64,000 nt of DNA from Blastobasis lacticolella (GCA_905147135.1 LR990061.1:6486026-6550025); one strand, 5' to 3'. Numbered from the stretch's first letter, positions 9,655 through 20,596 are shown. Notes: generated from the letters alone by a model not told the origin. Made by a program: numbers and translations.

Positions 9655-9790
9655 AACTTTATTTATTTATTTATTTATTTAACAATTTATTGCACACAAT
9701 AAAGAAATACAGAGATATAACTGACACAACAGGCACTACTTATTTCTAAAAGAAATTTCTTCCAGCAGGCCTACAGAAAGGAAATGTTTA
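9655..9790 (-). repeat. LINE 3' UTR relic, reverse copy
   Basis: Begins with a (TTTA)n run, then aacaatttattgcacacaat, acacaacaggcactacttatt and aaatttcttccagcaggcctac. It is the reverse complement of the 6655-6777 sequence. Confidence 0.65.
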
Positions 9791-10479
9791 GCTAAGAAAT
9801 GCAGATACGACGCGCGCAATTAACAAAACTTTAAAATAGAAATACAAAACTTTAGCATACGGATCCCCATTATTAATGCGAGAAAAAAAAGTGTCCCCTG
9901 TCTATCCCACAGGGCACGTGTAGTTTGGTCAGTTCACTTCCTTTCGTGTGAAACATCAGAAAAAATTGTGATATGAGAACAACGCGTTGCGCATGGTAGT
10001 CCATCCATGATGCACATAGTACATACCGTAGTTATTGAAACCTAATTGTTCGGTAATTTTTGAAATATTTTTATTTGAGAATTGGGCTTTTCAAAGCAAG
10101 TTCAGTCCTTGGATCTGCTACCGTTACTGATGTTGTGGTCGCCACTTACTTACAGTTCAGTGCTAAACCCTATAGCTTATATGAAGTTATTAACACCACC
10201 GTAACAAAAAGTTGTAATTTTATTAACATCTAAATAAGTATAAGTCAGTCCGGAACTGCTAAAAATACAATATTACTCCCCGCACACGTTTTCGGTTAGG
10301 ATATCAATGCTAGAAAGTTCAAATTATATTAGAATATAAAACAAACAATTTATCTAGCCTTTATAGGTACCTACTTTGGTTTGGATTTTATTAGCACTTA
10401 AAAGACGTCGATTTCGACACTATTACTACTACTATAACTCATTCATTGACTTTTCGTCAAATTCAGGGCACTTTCTTGA
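9791..10479. other. Intergenic, no gene seen
   Basis: AT-rich unique sequence. No reading frame or repeat family that I can support. Confidence 0.4.
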
Positions 10480-10870
10480 AGTCCTCGGTTGGTATGCAGC
10501 CTAGGATTTACACACAAATTAAAAAATCTGTAACTTTTAAACTCCAACCCCCTTAAAAGGGGGGTGCAGGTCATCCTATAGTCCAGTCCTGAAGCCCTAG
10601 TAAGCAGATTAGATATGCGAATGCAGGAAAAAAATTTGCACACAAACAACAAGAAACTTACGAAATCTTTGGCTTTTACCCTTTAAACCCGTAAGTAACC
10701 CGGGTGCAGGTCTGTAAAAAAAATTAATCAGAGGGATAATTAATCACTTTCCGGAGCGCCTGAATTTGGTATGCAGACCAAAATTTGCAAAGAAGAATCA
10801 ATAAAATTTTTGAAATCTGCAACTTTTACCCTTCAACCCCCATAAAAGAGGGTGCGGCGCAGATCTATAT
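10480..10870. repeat. Diverged tandem array, three units of about 135-150 bp
   Basis: Each unit runs ggtatgcag - aatttgcacaca - aatctg(c/t)aacttttacc - caacccccntaaaag - gggtgcaggtc. The anchor 'aacttttaaactccaacccc' class of words lies near 10529, 10664 and 10817. Unit 2 is the most degraded. No coding frame spans the array. Confidence 0.65.
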
Positions 10871-12041
10871 ATAAAACAAAACGTATAGGACACTTCACGA
10901 CGTGTTAGAAGACTGTATGAAAAATTTAATATGCAGGCTAGATAGAAGTAGTGCATCCTTACTACAAAAAGTTATTAATTAATCTCACAAAAAAATGTCA
11001 TGTACAACTTTAGCAGATCTTTAGTAGATTTTAGTGCCTGAACTAATTGATTTGTCATATTTGTTGTTGTCTAACTTAAATAGAAAAAAAAAAATAGCGG
11101 TTTCACTGTCGAAAACTTAACAATCTCTTTAAGAACCAACCCTCTAACTTTACAAATCTTAACTCTATATTTTTGTCAGAAAATATAACTTGGCCGTTTC
11201 ATATTATGAAATTTATGATACAGTGAATGATCAAGTAAGTACAGGAGATACAAGTAGGTAGATAGAGCAGAGCTGCTGTTGTTAGCCACCAGGGTTCGTC
11301 GACGTCGTTATCATTCTGAAAATTTCTGCTTTGTGGCCATGAAAATGTGACTGCGAAGCTTGGCCAACCAATTTTGATAAATGTTTGTCACCAGCACAAA
11401 AATACGGGTTTTCGATTTTTTACGGGAGACAAAACATGTTTCATAGCCTAAAAACGTGGTAATCCGTAACATACGGCGAATCTGGTAATCCCTAAGTACC
11501 CATAGCTATGAAAATACTTCAAAAACGTAACAATTTGGGTAGTATTTCTATAAGTACTCTTTGAATTTGGGTTCCGGGGTATAATGGAATGGCATAGGTG
11601 TTAACACGCTCTTGAGCATCATAAATAACATTCTAACTCGACGCGAAAGTCACAAGTGGTCAATCATAGTGGGAATGTTTCCCAAATGTTGTCAGCTTAG
11701 GAATTTGTCAGTTTTTAGCAATAAAGTAGCATGTTTATGTGAATACTTCAGTTGCTCAAGTGGTCTTGTTCTTTGCATAAAAAATGTTGGTGATAACTTA
11801 CGTGGTTGTACAAGGATTTAAAATTCGTAGATAGCATTAACGCAGACTTTGTTTAAATTAATTTAGCTTACAAAATACTTGATTTTGTTTATTTACATAA
11901 GCAACAATAAAATTTAATTTTTAAGAACGCCTTAACTCTCATTTTGTTGCTTTGTAGTGAACTCTATTGTGAAGTAGCGTTACTAATCATGTTCGTATAT
12001 TGCCATCTCGTAGCAGATAGTAGAACTATTATGTTGTAAGT
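10871..12041. other. Intergenic, no gene seen
   Basis: Unique AT-rich DNA. A further diverged piece of the preceding tandem array may extend to about 10950. TCAAGTGG, a strong match to the known Tinman site, is at 11756-11763, distant from the homeobox gene. Nothing else supported. Confidence 0.4.
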
Positions 12042-12149
12042 TCAGCGCCCTCTAACCATACTTTATTGCACTACGTAGCTAAATGTTACCAGTTCCATAC
12101 CTTATCTGGCTACATCAAGTTTCACCGTATAATTACTGGAGGGCGCTGA
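12042..12149. mobile_element. Short foldback element, 108 bp
   Basis: TCAGCGCCCTCTAACCAT at the left and ACTGGAGGGCGCTGA at the right form an 11-bp perfect terminal inverted repeat that decays inward. The TCAGCGCCCTC terminus looks like a MITE end. Target-site copies are not clear. Confidence 0.55.
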
Positions 12150-12691
12150 CACACTGAGCTGTGTCTAAAAATTGTAGATGTCGTTACTGTGGTTGTTTGA
12201 CTTCGTTGTTTTGTTTTTTTTAGGTATGATTTAAATATAATCTCAGTTTAGGGCATGTAAGGATTTCAATTTTCTTTAGTAGGTATCTACCTATTACATG
12301 TAAACACTAGCGAAAACGTGAAATTAATAAATAGAAATATAAGCCCTGCCTTTGCTTGTTACCTGTCCCTTTACCTGTTATTCTAAATAAATTACTTAGC
12401 TATAACTTCTTAAATGTAGGGGTGATGACTGATGGTACTTATGAACAAAATATGAAAATAGAAACGATAACAAAACCTATAAATCTTGTCCGACACCTGG
12501 CGCTATTTCTACAGCTTTTAGCGCTTTAGCTCCTAATATCACAGTCGTCGGCAAGTCCTCGCTTCACTTGCTAGGCTCCCCAATTTTTGATGAATGTAAC
12601 CAAAACTATGTTGACAAAAAAAATCAAAATTTTGACCGCCTACTAAAAATCAACAGCCACATGGCTTATGGCATAATTAGATATTGTTTAT
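12150..12691. other. Intergenic, no gene seen
   Basis: AT-rich unique sequence leading into the reverse-transcriptase relic. Nothing supported. Confidence 0.4.
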
Positions 12692-13700
12692 TTGTTCCTA
12701 AATTTATGTAAGTTTTGCGGTGTTGTCAGCTGTGAAAACATACTGGCACTTTTAGAGGTCCTAGACAACACCGTGAAACATATCTTCTATTCCGTTTTAA
12801 ATATAAATCTTGACAATTCCTCCTGGGACCAGGCATCATTGCCTATTCGATATGGTGGTCTGGGCATTCGAAAAGTGTCGAGTGTTTCTCTGCCAGCCTT
12901 TCTGTCCTCGGTGAATAGCTCGCAGTCCCTAGTAAATAAGTTTTTTTCAAATCAGGGGACGCTTGAGTCGGCATTCTCCACCGAAGCCAAAAATGCTTGG
13001 AAGTTGGTTTTCCCGGAGTCGGACCCTCTGGCTAATCCTTGCTCGCAGAGGCCTTAGGACGAGCCGCTCTGGAGATTGGTGCGAAACAACCTTTTGAGCG
13101 CATCAACCAATTCTGCAGAGCGTGCTCGCCTCCTAGCAGCTGGCGAGTGCGAGTCGGGACTCTGGCTACAGGCAATGCCCTCAAAGAACATCGGCACTTT
13201 ACTCGACCGTGCCACGTTTAGGATTGCCACGGCCCTTCGTCTTGGCGCACCTTGTAGCGCTCCTCATCAATGCCGCTGTGGTTGTCCTGTAGACCAGCTC
13301 GGCCACCACGGTTTGTCTTGCTCACTCCATGGAAACTGGGACGGCCTCTAGTATGGAATGCTACTTGCACCGATACCCTTGCGCCGTCTCATCTTCCAGT
13401 GACCGCGGGTCAGGCTGCGACGGGTGCTGCCGCAGCTGAGAACGCCAAGCGGCGCAAATATGCTAGTCTCAGTGGCGATTACATATTTTCGCCTTTTGGC
13501 GTTGAAACACTTGGGGCGTGGGGACCAGGCGCACATTCCTTATTCCAGGAGTTATCTAAGCGTCTGGTCCAAATGGCCTCTTCTTGGGTCAGCGTTCAAG
13601 CCTCGCTATTCAGCGGGGCAATGCGGAAAGCCTTCTGAGGACCTTTCCGAATACGGAGGATCTGGGTCAAGTTTTTTTTCTTGAGTTTGTTAGAATTAAG
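12692..13700 (+). pseudogene. Broken reverse-transcriptase C-terminus with zinc knuckle and nuclease-like motif
   Basis: C-terminal third of a retroelement polyprotein type abundant in invertebrates. In one frame, ASLPIRYGGLGIRKVSSVSL (after the RT core) runs to an in-frame TAG at 13055-13057. The same frame then continues to a Cys/His knuckle (CRCGCPVDQLGHHGLSC). At about 13320-13330 the text jumps to another frame and skips the expected linker containing RPDG, landing in PWKLGRPLVWNATCTDTLAP. Near 13600 a second shift is needed to continue as LAIQRGNAESLLRTFP. The known family reads VWDATC; here the Asp is Asn. With one nonsense codon, one internal deletion and one further shift it cannot work. 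Clade uncertain; an endonuclease of the restriction-like type is my inference from the PD-x-D pattern. Confidence 0.85.
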
Positions 13701-14107
13701 GTTATGGTATTAGAGTAAGGCTTTTTTAAAATGGTTATAATTGTATTTTATTATGTTAATAAATAATTAAAATAAAAACAACAGAATAACAAAAACTAAA
13801 AACGAAATTTAAATCGATGTATAGGAATATAGGATTTAAAAAATCTCACTAAAGTGTCTGTCTTCTCGCAATTAACGGAGTTTATGTGTATTAACTATTA
13901 ATACCGTGACGTTGAGTAACCTATTGCCCGCTCAGTCTAATAAGGAATTTCAAACGGTGCCTAATGCCTAAAATGTGTTTAGAAAAACAAATAAGTACCT
14001 AAAAAACAATTTTTGCCATGACCTTTAGTTACTTTTTTAAAGCCGCATTCAGTTGAGAGCATCGCGCGCGTCGGTGGGTCCGACTCATACCCCAAATTAC
14101 TATATTA
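13701..14107. other. Intergenic, no gene seen
   Basis: AT-rich; probably includes the 3' end of the preceding retroelement (aataaataattaaaataaaa at 13760-13785). No gene. Confidence 0.4.
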
Positions 14108-14316
14108 TGAGTTATGTCCTTACATTCGTTCAACACTAACCGATGCTTTTACGGTGAGGGAAAACATCGTGACTGAATGTGTCACCATGATCCAATCGGG
14201 TCAGGTTGAGGTCAGATTGTTGTCGCTCCACTGTAAGTAATCTGTCAAATCCTGGGTCAAGGCGGACCCTGGGCCCTTGCGCGCGAGACCACAGCCGGGA
14301 CAATAACGCTAAGATG
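14108..14316 (+). repeat. SINE family 1 copy, head missing
   Basis: Body words in order: gttatgtccttacattcgtt, aaccgatgcttttacggtga, gggaaaacatcgtgactgaa, tgatccaatcgggtcaggtt, aaatcctgggtcaaggcgga, cacagccgggacaataacgc. Confidence 0.8.
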
Positions 14317-15176
14317 ACTATACAGTGTCTGGATTTTAACCCTTCGCTCGGCTACCTGCATGAATGCCTCCAGCTTTCGCAAATCGACACTCCATGCCGT
14401 TTCTCCACTTAAGTTCCCTAACGTAGTTTCAATAATCGAAACTAATATAACTTCTAATTTAAATCCGAAAGTAACTTGGTCTGTCTGTCTTCGTTGACAC
14501 CCCTTTAACCACATAAACAAACAAAGTAATGAATTGTGATATTTTGGCTGCTGTTTTTGTTTGCTGTATTTTGGCACCAAATTCTACACCGCATTCAAGC
14601 TTAAGATTCACACAAAATTTTATACAAAATGACGTTAAACGTCAATATAATTTTTAATTTGTTCAGGAATTTAGTGCAAGACCGGCTTCGTCTACAATCA
14701 CTCTACAATACAATCCTTTTTACCATGGCATTATGAGAAAGATGCCTGCTCATCGTCCACCTCAATAAAACAAATAACAAATTAACTTCTTGATGGCCGC
14801 GTCACGCGCGCAGTTTCCCGCCAAATCATTGGGCGCTATCACAAAGGCCGATCACCGAATCGATTCACCCGAGCCAAAATAATCGAGTAATTCGATTGTT
14901 CCGATCGCTATGGGTGGCCAATCGATTGTTGTAAGTAATACATTTTATACTAATAATAGGTAATTAGATGGCATGTCATGTTCGTGTCTCGGGATTTCTT
15001 TTTGTTGTTAGGTAGGTACTTTAGCTTTAATTCGTTGGGGTCGTTGTGCGAAATTAGGTATTGTTGGTTGAGTAGATAAGTAGGTACCTGGGTAAATATG
15101 AACTTTGTAAGTACGTAGTATTTTTTTCTATGTAATATTATAGTTATATAATTCTATATCTGTTATATTATACATG
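14317..15176. other. Unique DNA with candidate regulatory block
   Basis: No gene. Bases 14780-14935 are GC-richer and hold repeated ATCGATT/AATCGATT words (gaatcgattcacc, gtaattcgattg, ccaatcgattg) in otherwise single-copy DNA, which could be a binding-site cluster. The rest is AT-rich. Confidence 0.4.
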
Positions 15177-15545
15177 GTGTAAAACACAGTCGCTTCCCGC
15201 CGTCTGTCCCCATGTATCTATATATGTATCTGGATGCTTAGATCTTTTAAACAACGCAACGGATTTTAATGCGGTTTTTAACAATAGATAGAGTGATTCA
15301 AGTGGAAGGTTTATAACATAATATTTTTAACTTTCACGGTTATTATCACATATTTTAATGGTATGTTCCGGGTTTCCTGCAGTTAACGAAACTTCGTTAC
15401 ACTACTTTGTTGGTTACTCGTCAACAAAGGTACGCGGTAGGAAACCCGGAACATACGTTTAAAAGGTTTATAAGTAGGAATAAAGGGTAGGTATTGGTAA
15501 AGTAGGTGTATGGTAGGGGTAGACTAGATATATGGTAGGTGTAGG
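15177..15545 (-). repeat. Non-autonomous repeat J, copy 2, interrupted
   Basis: Reverse-oriented copy: cagtcgcttcccgccgtctg, gcttagatcttttaaacaac, aatagatagagtgattcaag and ggaaggtttataa. It is interrupted at 15317-15462 and resumes with aaggtttataagtaggaataaagggtag. The 11-bp word AAGGTTTATAA is present on both sides of the insert (15306-15316 and 15463-15473). Confidence 0.7.
15317..15462. mobile_element. Foldback MITE G, short copy inserted in repeat J
   Basis: Inverted arms ggtatgttccgggtttcct and gtaggaaacccggaacatac flank a degraded centre. The left flank cacggttattatcacatatt matches sequence beside the longer copy at 46015-46198. It is bracketed by 11-bp direct repeats, plausible target duplication. 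Confidence 0.7.
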
Positions 15546-15950
15546 GTAGGGTACGTGTAGGGTAGAGGTAGCGTAGCGTAGGGCAACGCTTAAAATCACG
15601 GAACTTTAAAGTTAAAACGCTTATATTTCAATCTCACCCATCTCCCACGAAAGAGATTAATAATTATTACAAAAAATCTGACACGCGACTATTTTTTATT
15701 CTGTGTCTATGACCATAGAGGAAAGAAAAAAACTACGAATGACGTCTGAATGCCTTCCCCAATGTCAGTGAAACATGAAAATAAATCCAAATAAATATTA
15801 AAACACGTAGACAGGGAGCACCTTCTCCTCTATGCTGAAACGTGGTCGTGGAATAAGGCTGTCGAAGTGAGAAGACCTAAGGGCCTTGTCAGAAGCCCGA
15901 AACGAAGCTACCATGAACAATCTACCCACGGAAGCCCAAGGCAGACCGCT
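15546..15950. other. GTAGGG-rich run and 5' flank of the Mpv17-like gene
   Basis: An imperfect GTAGGGTA/GGTAGGG tract covers about 15480-15580. The reading frame of the following gene is open upstream from 15795 but has no in-frame ATG before 15951. An upstream coding exon, or an extension of this exon, is therefore possible. Confidence 0.5.
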
Positions 15951-17304
15951 ATGCCAGATTTCAGTCTAATCAGGGGCATGATCTCCTATGCCGTCACCTG
16001 GCCAACTTGCAGCGTGATGCAGGAGTATCTGGAGCATCACACCACCGTGGACAAAGCGGACTGGGGACGCGCTTGCCGCTTCGGCATATTCGGTTAGTCT
16101 ACCAATAGATTATTAAAAAAAGAGACTTACGACCCAAGAAATCGGCAAAGTTGGGAACACTATCTTTTCCACTCCTACCTGTTACTTCTTAATACAATTT
16201 GTTGCGGGTTCCAAGACAGTAATAGCTTGTCCTCGGGCCTGACTGTCAAAACTCCTGTGTGTGGTCGCCGCTGTAGAACCTGGCTACACAGTAGGTGCAG
16301 CGGTGGGGCAAAGCCTGTTAAATAAAAATCCCAGGTAATGCAAACCAAGCCCCTGATGGTATTGCAAACCAGGCTACAGTAACTTGGTTGTATTAGGAGG
16401 GCCATACGACTATTTATATCAAAAGTAATATCGATAAAAAAAACACATCGATGCTATCTATGTTCTACTTGTAGGTATGGATTATATTCTTTGTATCAGT
16501 AAATGTTACAGTTGGTATTCACGGTTATAAAATATTATAAGGTCTGTCTGTCAAGCATGAGCAATTTGCCTAGGATACACTGGCTAACGCAATGAAGAGC
16601 CTTACTCCGTAAGGAGGACCAATCCTATGGTATGATTGGCTTTATAGGGCGATGTCCGGTTCAGAACTCGTCATCATAATATTTACGGCATGACGACCCT
16701 CGAATCGGTAGCGTAGGGCTTTATCTTATAAAAAATACCAGTTATTCCCTGGGTATCTAAAATCATCATCATTATCCGAGTGGTCAATTCCGGCTTCTGC
16801 TCTTTTTTGTCCCTGTGCCTGTTCCAGCTATTTATCTATCCGCACTTTGTGACACTAATTATTATATATGCAGGCTCGCTGTTCATGGCCCCGGTCTTCT
16901 ACGGCTGGATGAAATACTCGAACCGGTTCTTCCCGAAGAAAGACCTCGGCACCGCCCTCACCAGAGCTGCCTTCGAGCAAGTGACGTACGGGCCTCTCGC
17001 ATTGTCCTATTTCTTCTTCGGAATGAGCGCCTTGGAAGGGAAAAATTTGGAGGCCTGCTGCAATGAGGTGCGAAGGAAATTCTGGCCCACATACAAGATC
17101 GGAATGTTCTACTGGCCCACGGTGCAGACGCTCAACTTCTACTTCATACCGGAGGCTAACAGAATCATCTTCGTGAGCTTGGCCAGCTTTGTATGGACAG
17201 TGTTCATGGCCCACATGAAGGAAGCTGACCCGACGAGTGTCAGTTTCGCTCTGAAGCCGAACCCAGTTCAGGACCCACCGCAGCCCCAAGACAAGGATGA
17301 CTGA
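15951..17304 (+). CDS. Mpv17/PMP22-family membrane protein, two exons
   Basis: Small integral protein of the inner mitochondrial or peroxisomal membrane; family members are thought to act as channels or metabolite pores. Exon 1 is 15951-16092, the intron 16093-16873 (GTTAGT...TATATGCAG, phase 1), exon 2 16874-17304. This gives 190 aa, within the family's usual 175-200. Residues 8-18 (RGMISYAVTWP) are the family's N-terminal motif. SLFMAPVFYGW follows at 49-59, EQVTYGPLA at 82-90, and the signature YWPTVQTLNFYFIPEANR at 127-144. About four membrane segments are expected (roughly 49-62, 84-101, 122-140, 145-161). The tail from 165 is polar, Pro/Asp-rich and likely disordered. Relatives usually have 10-20 more residues before RGM, so the first exon may be missing. 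Which subfamily (Mpv17, Mpv17L2, PXMP2) I cannot say. Confidence 0.87.
16093..16873. other. Intron of the Mpv17-like gene
   Basis: 781 bp, no coding content. The stretch 16170-16410 is GC-richer and may be an old repeat, but I find no second copy. ATG-initiated reading into exon 2 from 16780 is intronic and lacks family similarity before the AG at 16872-16873. Confidence 0.6.
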
Positions 17305-17341
17305 AAGCTACTCCACCTGCAATTTCGACACGTTCAATGTG

Positions 17342-17347
17342 ATTAAA
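17342..17347 (+). terminator. Candidate poly(A) signal of the Mpv17-like gene
   Basis: ATTAAA 38 bp after the stop codon, the common variant hexamer. GT-rich sequence follows within 40 bp (tattggtgttgacgttg). Reasonable, not proven. Confidence 0.45.
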
Positions 17348-18159
17348 GATTTTTAATCTGGTAAGTACGGATATTGGTGTTGACGTTGTATTATACTGTA
17401 TGTGGAGTAAATAAGTAGCTGCATAGTAATAGGCGTTTTATTGAAATAGAGAGTGTTTCATTCTTTCTTTGCCACTTGGAGAATGTAGTAGAAAGGAAGC
17501 ATTTTTCAATACTCAAGAACTTAGCGACAAACGAACAGATAGCCCACCTAGTGTCCAAGCGGTATTATAGACCAAAGTATCTAATATTCATGCTCTTAGA
17601 TTTTATAGCAAAAATCCTGAACCACTGTGCGTTGTCATTGGGAGAGCTGGTATGCGCCTCATGTCTTTGACATAAGAATCTGGCTGTCTAAGTATCTATC
17701 CTTCAAACCGGAATACAGCATCGTAGGTAGCTATGCATAGGCGACTTGGCGGCAGAAATAAGTAGATAACATTCTCGTGACAGAAAAATATTAAAACGCT
17801 ATTAGCTTTTGGCCGCGACTTTGTTCCGGTCCCGTTAAGAAACTATATTACTGCCTTCCATGAAAATCCGTTGAATAGTTTTTAGGAGTAACGAATAATT
17901 CCTCCATGCTTAAATTTGTCTCAGATGAATTTGATATCGAAGTAAACTATTGTAAACAAACACTGCGTTTCAAACCAATAAAGACTAATCAGTAATGCGT
18001 TTGAAGTGGTTAGGTATTTCCTTACAAAACTCAAGCAAAATTCTTTTGTATTGACAGATTGACGAGGTATGTAAAGAAGTGGTTTGTTTACATCGATGGA
18101 TAAAGAATCTGACACAAAGCACATTCGCATTTTTTATATTACTAGGATGGGATCATCAT
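17348..18159. other. Intergenic with repeat T fragment
   Basis: Bases 17695-17780 (tatccttcaaaccggaatac ... gacttggcggcagaaataag) match 59490-59550 and part of the homeobox intron. A 64-codon frame at 17476-17670 has no similarity I recognise. Remainder unassigned. Confidence 0.5.
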
Positions 18160-18410
18160 ATAGACTTACGCTTCACCTACGAGACGGGTTATTGACATAA
18201 TCTCCACGCTTAGCAGGCGGGTTGAAGATCGCAGTGAAAATATAACAATAGAAACTGCTGCTGCTCATTTCCCAGCCTACGGAGTCTCTAGATCTTTTGT
18301 CTCGTTTGATCGTTTGATCTCGAAAACATTAGTCGCCTTGTGCGACAGCCACGAGTATAAGGGGTTGGTGCTATTCTACTCTGCCGGACACCACACGGGT
18401 AACGCTAAAA
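18160..18410. repeat. Repeat S copy
   Basis: Shares with 33530-33775 the order: gacataatctccacgcttag-type start, gcagtg..aatataacaatag, gctgctgctcatttcccag, tacggagtctctagatcttt, aaaacattagtcgccttgtg, aaggggttggtgctattcta and ctctgccggacaccacacgg. Confidence 0.65.
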
Positions 18411-18423
18411 TATTATAAGTAGG

Positions 18424-18668
18424 ATAGGATCATCATCATCATCATATCAGCCGAAAGACACCCACTGCTGGGCATAGGCCTTCCCCAGAGATCTTTACAA
18501 AGGCCGGGCCTGCCTTCTGCATCCAGCTGGTACCGACGATCCTTACCAGGTCGTCGGTCCACCTTGTGGGAGGCCTACCCACGCTGCGTCTTCCAGTACG
18601 TGGTCGCCACTCGAGAACTTTACTGCCCCATCGGCCATCTGTTCTTCGAGCACTGCCCACTGCCTTTT
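18424..18668 (-). pseudogene. RTE-type LINE, ORF2 C-terminal fragment
   Basis: The minus-strand translation contains RTDGRWGSKVLEWRPRTGRR, then SVGRPPTRWTDDLVRIVGTS and AGPAFVKISGEGLCPAVG, the familiar end of RTE-like ORF2. An (ATC)n run at 18430-18444 is its 3' trinucleotide tail seen in reverse. The copy is 5'-truncated. A longer relative is at 49816-50200. Confidence 0.8.
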
Positions 18669-18678
18669 AGCCTATGAT

Positions 18679-19248
18679 ATGATAAATACTTGTAATTGTA
18701 TCTCTATCTTTGTATACGTTGGCCGCCGGCTCTCACCGGTACCACCTACACTCGGCCTCACAACACGCGGCGTGTGTAATCGCCCATTACCTATAAATTA
18801 CATTAAAAACTCCGGCGCGTCGCGCATTCTTCACCCCACCCTGTATACTCACAAAAAATGCCAGCATTTATTAGAATTAATAACAAGAATGAATTTTTAT
18901 GAGAAGAAATATTTTTATTGGTCCCATTCATCATGTTTGTCAACGCGGTTTATGGCATTTTGGACTTTATATTTTAATGTCGAGCCGATGTTTGGGTGGT
19001 TTATGGTGTTTTGGTGCTGGTCGCTTTGTAGATGGATATGTCAGAGAGGTTTCAAAGGTGAAGAGCGATCTAGACGAATGAGTAACAGGTCTTTTACCTG
19101 TGAAACCGTTTTCTTTTCGCCCATTTGGTATTGTGGAAGTACTTATTTGTTCACACGTTGTTCAAAGTTCAAAAATTTTTTATTGAATATAAATATTCTC
19201 AGAATGCACTTATTGAAAGTAGTAGACAATATAATAAATTATCCATAA
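18679..19248 (+). CDS. Unrecognised 189-codon open frame, doubtful
   Basis: Open from ATG at 18679 to 19248, unusually long for this DNA. The product is rich in Cys, Trp, Phe and Arg without a signal peptide, regular membrane spans or a motif I know. An overlapping frame (18899-19081) is also open, suggesting low stop density rather than selection. It starts just after an RTE relic. Most likely chance or decayed transposon sequence. Confidence 0.15.
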   Translation: MINTCNCISIFVYVGRRLSPVPPTLGLTTRGVCNRPLPINYIKNSGASRILHPTLYTHKKCQHLLELITRMNFYEKKYFYWSHSSCLSTRFMAFWTLYFNVEPMFGWFMVFWCWSLCRWICQRGFKGEERSRRMSNRSFTCETVFFSPIWYCGSTYLFTRCSKFKNFLLNINILRMHLLKVVDNIINYP

Positions 19249-19797
19249 TACTCACTTGAAATTTAATACAGATTACAAAATTACAAATTTAATTATTGGT
19301 TGGTTTTATACAACATTAATTAGGAATAGAGTGATTTCGTATATTGTGTAGGTGTAGGTGTGTCCAAAGATATTAAGGTGTAAAACACAAAGATGAGATT
19401 AACACAAATATAATTTATCTGTTTGTACTATCTTGTAACTAACCAGAAAGTCCAGGTCAAGAGTTCCCTTAACCGATGAACATGTATGAAAAGGTTTTAA
19501 GACTTTCGTAGTTATTACTACACTTTCGCACAGTTAGGAGCGACTTCACACAGCGGCACCAGTCTACTCGTGACCATGACGCTTGCAACTGCGTCGAAAT
19601 ATCGAGAAGAAAATAATACTAACCATGGTAATAAACCCGATAACGTGACATGATGAAAATGTCTGAAAAGGTTGATGAATGTGGAAGAAGCGAGAGAGAA
19701 CGATGTGGTATCTGCCTATCCCTTCGGGAAAAAGGCGGGACGTGGTGGCATCAGCTGCAGAGTGAATTAGCATACAATAATACAACTAGTACACAAC
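19249..19797. other. Intergenic with MITE G core fragment
   Basis: Bases 19567-19606 (actcgtgaccatgacgcttg ... caactgcgtcgaaatatcga) match the centre of MITE G at 46108-46140. Remainder AT-rich and unassigned. Confidence 0.45.
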
Positions 19798-19925
19798 TGT
19801 AGAGCTTGTCTAAGCTGAAATGACGCGCCCGATTCTACGTGTGTCAGAAAACAGTAATCAAATGTAACATCCGCATTACGAATATCGGGCTTAGAAGGTA
19901 GCCCCCGTCATTTCGCCGTTGCGTC
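19798..19925. mobile_element. MITE H, partial copy
   Basis: Left end tgtagagcttgtctaagctg and aaatgacgcgcccgatt match the left arm of the complete element at 43818-44090. On the right only ccgtcatttcgcc remains of the opposite arm. Confidence 0.6.
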
Positions 19926-20596
19926 ATTAAATCTGCTGTCTGAATCGCGTTTAATTAGTCGAGCGGCGCGGCTACCGGCGCGGGCGCAAGCCGGCGGGCC
20001 TTTGGGGAATCATATCGCTAAAAAAGCTCTCTACCTGGTATAGTGTGACCCCATGGTCGATAGGCTGGGAATTGTATGGAGCTGTTGCTATTGCTTATTT
20101 ATTTATTTATTTATTAATAGAAAAATCAACATCTGATGTAACATGGATTAGAAGTAAACTTAAGTATCAGAAAGCCAATTACAGATATGCAAAGATAAAT
20201 TATGCACTGTTGATATTTTTTTTGCGCCTACTACTAGGGTATGGATCCCTTCGAATTATCAAGGGAGGGAGGCAGAGAACACTCATGTGTACCAGCTCGG
20301 CCGGCCAGCTGGTTATGCTGGACTCACAAGAGACCTAAACTCTGACTCCTAGGTAGACCGGGAAGGCTTCATATATTGTTTTGGTGTTTCAAGATTTAGG
20401 AAATGGGTTTTATTTATGACAAAGTAAATTGCGCGTCAGTTAACATTGCGTGCACAGTCAAACATAAATGCCATAAAATTATCTTTCCAATCAAGCTTCA
20501 TCGATATCAAAAATATTTTTCTTCGTTTTACGCATATTTCAATTTAAAACCCGTACCTTTAAAAACATCCCCTTTGCTTACTATGTTAACTTAATA
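19926..20596. other. Unique DNA with GC-rich island
   Basis: Bases 19948-20005 are a GC island (gagcggcgcggctaccggcg ... gcaagccggcgggcc) next to a TTTAATTAG homeodomain-type core. This is unlike its surroundings and a candidate promoter or enhancer. A (TTTA)n run lies at 20096-20117. The 97-codon frame at 20045-20338 is not recognisable. Confidence 0.4.

Noticed and set aside
12692..13700. Domesticated reverse-transcriptase-derived gene
   Set aside because: An in-frame TAG, an internal deletion and a second shift break it within 1 kb, with no sign of splicing around them.
16780..16873. N-terminal extension of the Mpv17-like exon 2
   Set aside because: It is intron sequence up to TATATGCAG; similarity to the family starts exactly after the AG and joins exon 1 in phase.
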